Assembly: GCF_000688015.1 (NCBI RefSeq)
Contig: NZ_JIAD01000001.1
Coordinates: 124,001-188,000 of the forward strand
Reading direction: 5' to 3'
DNA: 64,000 nucleotides
Source: Eubacterium sp. AB3007
GTDB taxonomy: Bacteria > Bacillota > Clostridia > Peptostreptococcales > Anaerovoracaceae
Shown here piece by piece: positions 60,255-64,000 of this stretch. The notes beneath the pieces are model-generated. The model saw only the letters and a list, made by a program, of their open reading frames with translations. It was not told where the DNA came from and made no database searches. Every line of letters begins with the position of its first letter. The first letter of the stretch is position 1. The translations under genes were made by a program, and so were the position numbers.

Positions 60255-61609
60255 AGATCGAAAGTCATGAAAACCAGACTATAGAGAGGATCGCTGCGCT
60301 GGTGGCGGAAGCCGGAGGCCGGTGTTTCTACGTGGGCGGATGCGTACGGGATGCTTTGCGCGGGGAGTCGGTGAAGGATCTGGACGTGGAGGTCCATGGC
60401 CTGAAGCCAGCAGAATTGGAAGGGATTCTGGACCAGGTCGGTGAACGGATCGCGGTGGGCGAATCTTTCGGGATCTACATGCTTCGGGGACACGACATCG
60501 ACATCGCCATGCCAAGACGAGAGAAGGCCAGGGGCCGAGGGCACCGGGACTTCGATGTGTTTGTAGATCCGGATCTTGGGCTGAGGGAAGCGGCCAGGCG
60601 GCGGGATTTCACCATCAATGCCATGATGCTGGATGTGCTTACCGGAGAGCTGCAGGACCCCTTCGGGGGAGAAGCGGATCTGGAGGCAGGGGTGCTTCGC
60701 CATGTGGACGAACGGTCCTTCGGGGAGGATCCATTGAGGGTGCTCCGCGGGGCGCAGTTTGCGGCGCGGTTTCGGTATGAGATCGCAGAGGAGACGCGAA
60801 GGCTTTGTGCCGGGATGGACCTGAAGACGCTTCCCAAGGAACGCATTCTGGGGGAGGTGGAGAAGGCGCTGTGCAGGGCCGAGGAACCGTCGATCTTCTT
60901 TCGTCAGCTAAGGCGCATGGAGCAGCTGGACCTTTGGTTTCCGGAACTGGCGGCGCTGATTGGCGTGCGGCAGGACCCGCGTTTCCACCAGGAGGGAGAT
61001 GTTTGGAACCACACCATGATGGTGCTGGACCAGGCGGCGCGGTACCGGGAAGAGACAGAGGATCCAACGGGATTTATGCTGGCGGCACTGTGCCACGATA
61101 TGGGGAAGGCGATCTGCTATCAGGAAGAGGGCGATCGCATCCATTCCTACGGCCACGAAACCGAGGGGCTGCCACTGGTGCGCGCGTTTCTGGAGCGGAT
61201 CACCGGCGAGAAGGCGCGGATCCGGTATGTGTTGAATCTGGTGGAACTACATATGAAACCAAACGGAATGGCCCACGCCCATTCCTCGGTGAAGGCCACC
61301 AATCGGTTGTTCGACCGGGCGGTGGATCCGGCGGCGCTGATCTACCTGGCGGTGGCAGATAGCAAGGGGATGTGCCCGCCGGCGGACGATACGGCCCTGG
61401 CGTTCCTGCTGGAGCGTCTGGACCTCTACCGAGAGTATATGGCCCGGCCCTACGTGACCGGGCGTGATCTGGAAGCGGCAGGGGTGCGTCCCGGGCCTGG
61501 CATGGGAGCCCTGTTGGCCTACGCCCACAAGCTGCGGCTGGCAGGGGTACCGAAGGAAGAGGCCCTGCGGCAGACTTTGGGGATGGCACGCTCAGGAAAG
61601 GGCATATAG
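60251..61609 (+). CDS. cca: CCA tRNA nucleotidyltransferase with HD domain
   Basis: A 452-residue class II polymerase-beta-like enzyme. The N-terminal GGCVRDALRGESVKDLDVEV contains the catalytic Asp-x-Asp (D43, D45); RRRDFTINAMM and DPLRVLRGAQFAARF follow, and the C-terminal half has an HD domain (FMLAALCHDMGKAI). It adds or repairs the tRNA 3' CCA end; HD-containing forms also have phosphohydrolase activity. The start overlaps the EFR1 stop by four bases (ATGA). Confidence 0.92.
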   Translation: MKIESHENQTIERIAALVAEAGGRCFYVGGCVRDALRGESVKDLDVEVHGLKPAELEGILDQVGERIAVGESFGIYMLRGHDIDIAMPRREKARGRGHRDFDVFVDPDLGLREAARRRDFTINAMMLDVLTGELQDPFGGEADLEAGVLRHVDERSFGEDPLRVLRGAQFAARFRYEIAEETRRLCAGMDLKTLPKERILGEVEKALCRAEEPSIFFRQLRRMEQLDLWFPELAALIGVRQDPRFHQEGDVWNHTMMVLDQAARYREETEDPTGFMLAALCHDMGKAICYQEEGDRIHSYGHETEGLPLVRAFLERITGEKARIRYVLNLVELHMKPNGMAHAHSSVKATNRLFDRAVDPAALIYLAVADSKGMCPPADDTALAFLLERLDLYREYMARPYVTGRDLEAAGVRPGPGMGALLAYAHKLRLAGVPKEEALRQTLGMARSGKGI

Positions 61610-61913
61610 GGGCAAGCTGGAATGTGGTGCGGAGTTGCAAGGTTGTTAGTAGTTGCAGATCAATGTGGAGTATTCGGTGGAAGGCTTTGTGTGAAGGAAG
61701 GGGAATTCCAACATATTCCAATTTTTTCCTTCGCAAATAGCCCATGTGCCATTTCTAAGGAAGTTTAAACATTCCCGAGGGGATTTGGATAGCTTTGAAT
61801 CCGAAATAGTAGGCATTATTGTAAATTAATGAAGGAATCGCGCGGCTCCAAAGCGCGGCCAAAAGCGTGGTCCAAAGCGTAGAAGACGTATCTTAAGGAA
61901 ATAAAGGGGAAGG
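61610..61913. other. Intergenic region upstream of the secreted nuclease gene
   Basis: About 300 bp without a gene. It holds a GGCTTTGTGT near-copy of the dispersed decamer at 61683, a TTGAAT/TATTGT promoter pair (61795-61822, 16 bp apart) and a short tandem repeat described separately. Confidence 0.6.
61840..61882. repeat. Three to four short tandem repeats in the nuclease gene leader
   Basis: Units of 12-13 bp with the pattern GCGYGGTCCAAA (GCGCGGCTCCAAA, GCGCGGCCAAAA, GCGTGGTCCAAA, then GCGTAG). They end about 30 bp before the start codon, like the CAAAGCG-containing repeats before the LysM gene. Confidence 0.6.
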
Positions 61914-62783
61914 ATGAAAGACATTAAGAAACTGGCCACCGCAGTACTGGTACTGGCGGTGGGGATCGCGGCGGGGGCGTTCGGCCTGCAGGGAAGTCTG
62001 CCGAACCTGTCAGCAGAGGTGCCGGAACAAGGTGTTTCTTCGACGCAGGCGCCGGCGACTTCGGAGGCTTATGACGTAGTGGAGGACAACCAGCCGGCCT
62101 TTGATGCTGCCCAACAGAAGCAGGCCAGAAACTCCTATATTACACTGGGACCTCTGGACAAGAGAGGAAGGTGTACAGCCTGCACCGCCAGCCTGTCCCG
62201 AGAGACCATGCCCGGTGCAGGACAGGAGAGGGAGGATATCTCCATGGTACACCCCACTGGATGGCGTTCCGGGGAGGGGTGGGAACGATGCCATCTGATC
62301 GGGTATCAGCTCAGCGGCCTAAACGCGGAGAAACGAAATCTGATCACCGGAACTCACTATTTCAACGTCACCGGGATGCTGCCCTTTGAGAATGAGGTGG
62401 CCGATTATATCCGAAGGACAGGCAATCACGTGCTGTATCGGGTCACTCCAAAATTCCGGGGGAAGGAGATGGTAGCACGATCCGTGGAGATGGAGGCTTT
62501 GTCCGTGGAGGACGATGGCGCCGGAGTGCGTTATCATGTGGAGGTCTACAACAAAGCCCTGGGCGCGGAGATCGACTACAAGACAGGGGAAGTTCTCGGA
62601 GAAGAGGGAATCCATTCCAACGACAAGCGGTTGTATGTGATCAACACCAATACCGGGAAGTTCCATTACCCTTCCTGCAATTCCGCCAAAACCATGGCAG
62701 AGAAGAACAGGAAGGAAGTGAAGGCTGCCCGGGCGGATCTTATCAAAGAAGGGTACGAACCCTGCGGAAGCTGCGAGCCATAG
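61914..62783 (+). CDS. Secreted DNA/RNA non-specific endonuclease
   Basis: A 289-residue protein. Residues 1-24 are a signal sequence or anchor (LATAVLVLAVGIAAGAFG). The beta-beta-alpha-metal nuclease core lies at about 75-210, with the catalytic-type motif GWERCHLIGYQLSGLNAEKRNLITGTHYFN (the conserved Asp-Arg-Gly-His is Glu-Arg-Cys-His here) as in EndA/Spd-type streptococcal nucleases. The last 55 residues (GKFHYPSCNSAKTM...GYEPCGSCEP) form a Cys-His zinc-binding end as in Ada. It probably degrades external DNA for nutrition or during DNA uptake. A GGGGAAGG site precedes the ATG. Confidence 0.87.
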   Translation: MKDIKKLATAVLVLAVGIAAGAFGLQGSLPNLSAEVPEQGVSSTQAPATSEAYDVVEDNQPAFDAAQQKQARNSYITLGPLDKRGRCTACTASLSRETMPGAGQEREDISMVHPTGWRSGEGWERCHLIGYQLSGLNAEKRNLITGTHYFNVTGMLPFENEVADYIRRTGNHVLYRVTPKFRGKEMVARSVEMEALSVEDDGAGVRYHVEVYNKALGAEIDYKTGEVLGEEGIHSNDKRLYVINTNTGKFHYPSCNSAKTMAEKNRKEVKAARADLIKEGYEPCGSCEP

Positions 62784-62856
62784 GGACGCAAGACACTCGC
62801 GCATTGACAAGCTGTGTTTTCTGTGTGAAAATGAAAGGGTGAAGGGGGAGAAATAA

Positions 62857-64000
62857 GTGAAACATAATCTTAGGAAGCGGATTTTAGTCCTGGCAACGAT
62901 CCTCACCATGCTGATATGTGTGCCGACCGTGAACAGCTGCGCAACAGAGGTGCCGAAGGAAGATCCGATTCAGACGATCGTTCAAAATATGACCCTGCGG
63001 CAGAAGATCGCCCAGTGTCTGATGATGGATTTTCGGAAGTGGAACGATGCAGAGGGTGAAGCACAAAACATGACCAGGCTGGCGCCTGAGGTGAAGACCA
63101 TCCTGGAGGAGTACCAGTTTGGCGCGGTGATCTTGTTTGCGGAGAACATCCAGAAAACAGGAGATACAGTTGCTTTGACGAAGGAAATGCAGGATGCGGC
63201 CACCGCCAAGGGAGGCCTGCCCCTGCTGATCGCAACAGATCAGGAGGGCGGTATCGTGTACCGTTTGGGAAGCGGGACGGCACTGCCCGGTAATATGGCC
63301 CTGGCTGCCACGGGAGACTCCAATAACGCCAGGCTGGCCGGCGAGATCATCGGTCGGGAACTGGAAAGCGTGGGGATCAACACCACTCTGGCTCCGGTGA
63401 TCGATGTGAACAACAACGCCAACAATCCGGTGATCGGGCTTCGCTCCTTCAGTGACGATGCGAACATGGTCGGAGAGTATGGCGCGCAGTACATCAAGGG
63501 TCTGAATGCGTACGACACCATCGGCTGTGCTAAGCACTTCCCGGGACACGGCGATACAGACACCGATTCTCATACGGGACTTCCGGAGGTGAAGAAATCT
63601 TTGGATCAGCTGAAGAACAACGAGCTGAAGCCCTACACCATCGCCATCGATAAGGGGATCGACATGATCATGTCCGCCCACATTCTATATCCGGGATTGG
63701 ACGACACGACCGTTCTGTCCGAAAAAACCGGAAAAGAGGAGCGTAGACCGGCGACTTTGTCCCACAAGATCCTGACCGACCTGCTTAGAAATGACATGGG
63801 ATTCCAGGGTGTCGTGGTGACCGATGCCATGAACATGGAAGGGATCTCCAAGAGATTTTCCATGGGACAGGCCACCACGGAGGCGCTGAAAGCCGGCGCG
63901 GATCTGGTATGTATGCCGCTGACCGGAATCACAGATAAGACACAATGGACCAGTGCTATGGGAGAGATCCTTGGTTATGTGGAAAATGCGGTCGCAGAGG
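62857..64000 (+). CDS. Family 3 glycoside hydrolase, beta-N-acetylhexosaminidase-like (partial)
   Basis: The frame starts at a GTG (62857) with a GGGGGAG site and runs off the window after 381 codons. The N-terminus is a signal sequence with a possible lipobox ending VNSC, so it may be a lipoprotein. GH3 motifs: IATDQEGGIVYRLG, PGNMALAAT, the conserved KHFPGHGDTDTDSHTGLP and the nucleophile region VVVTDAMNMEGI. This matches NagZ-like enzymes that remove N-acetylglucosamine from wall fragments. It lies 73 bp after the nuclease gene on the same strand. Confidence 0.88.
   Translation, partial: MKHNLRKRILVLATILTMLICVPTVNSCATEVPKEDPIQTIVQNMTLRQKIAQCLMMDFRKWNDAEGEAQNMTRLAPEVKTILEEYQFGAVILFAENIQKTGDTVALTKEMQDAATAKGGLPLLIATDQEGGIVYRLGSGTALPGNMALAATGDSNNARLAGEIIGRELESVGINTTLAPVIDVNNNANNPVIGLRSFSDDANMVGEYGAQYIKGLNAYDTIGCAKHFPGHGDTDTDSHTGLPEVKKSLDQLKNNELKPYTIAIDKGIDMIMSAHILYPGLDDTTVLSEKTGKEERRPATLSHKILTDLLRNDMGFQGVVVTDAMNMEGISKRFSMGQATTEALKAGADLVCMPLTGITDKTQWTSAMGEILGYVENAVAE

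Noticed and set aside
1..64000. tRNA, rRNA, prophage or insertion sequence
   Set aside because: No T-loop/CCA-type tRNA pattern, ribosomal RNA, integrase or transposase sequence was seen on either strand.

Overview
The window looks like a chromosomal segment of an anaerobic, fermentative Clostridia-type Bacillota. This is inferred from strong AGGAGG-type ribosome binding sites, sigma-A type promoters, an oxygen-sensitive [FeFe] hydrogenase with the HydE maturase, EFR1 and iron-sulfur flavodoxin proteins, PucR and WYL regulators, and many sodium-coupled amino-acid transporters. Base composition is moderately GC-rich in genes. The gene set (glutaminase, RocB-like peptidase, ornithine cyclodeaminase, aminotransferase, Ser/Thr symporter, CstA, large exported carboxypeptidase) suggests life on peptides and amino acids rather than sugars. 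I see no rRNA, tRNA, phage, insertion sequence or true CRISPR array. About 57 genes are supported; the first and last run off the window.

Layout. 1-2508 (minus): a hydrogenase-maturation operon (TM1266-like regulator, hydE, ATP-grasp protein), preceded by a 42-bp palindromic operator and by an independent promoter, ~180-nt RNA and terminator. 2944-7071: aminotransferase, GNAT and ornithine-cyclodeaminase-family enzyme divergent from a PucR regulator. 7119-11687: Eis-like acetyltransferase, LysR regulator, NhaC-type antiporter, small membrane protein. 11751-15349 (minus): [FeFe] hydrogenase and its NuoF/GltD-type flavoprotein partner. 15350-17373: an orphan nuclease-fold gene bracketed by short palindromic elements and tandem repeats. 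17374-22189: EamA exporter, RocB-like peptidase, SGNH hydrolase, MATE pump. 22190-23138: a hairpin-rich non-coding block. 23139-28236: PucR, CmpB-like membrane protein, glutaminase, DUF4125, a paired SMR exporter. 28474-32871: a 1465-residue exported M14 metallopeptidase. 32944-36358: WYL regulator carrying the same palindromic operator as the hydrogenase operon, then LysM protein, nitrilase-family enzyme and LysO exporter. 36403-49173: MBL hydrolase, threonine synthase, aspartate kinase, and a long run of transporters (SSS, RarD, MATE, GPH, SstT, CstA). 49258-49898: a 54-bp hairpin tandem array and a duplicated gene end. 50341-58320: MFS, MnmM-like methyltransferase, FAD oxidoreductase, two unknowns, then a complete pantothenate operon panG-panB-panC-panD. 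58389-64000: flavodoxin/HxlR pair, EFR1 protein, CCA-adding enzyme, secreted nuclease and a family 3 glycosidase.

The most unusual signals are at the DNA level: (1) a near-identical long palindromic operator at two loci 31 kb apart that ties a WYL regulator to hydrogenase maturation; (2) eighteen copies of the decamer GGCTTTGTSC, in every reading frame and in both orientations, resembling an uptake-type or other genome-wide signal; (3) six palindromic elements of exactly 40 bp with GGGATAC...GTATCCC ends, four of them flanking a nuclease-fold gene; (4) hairpin arrays whose stems are conserved by compensatory changes.
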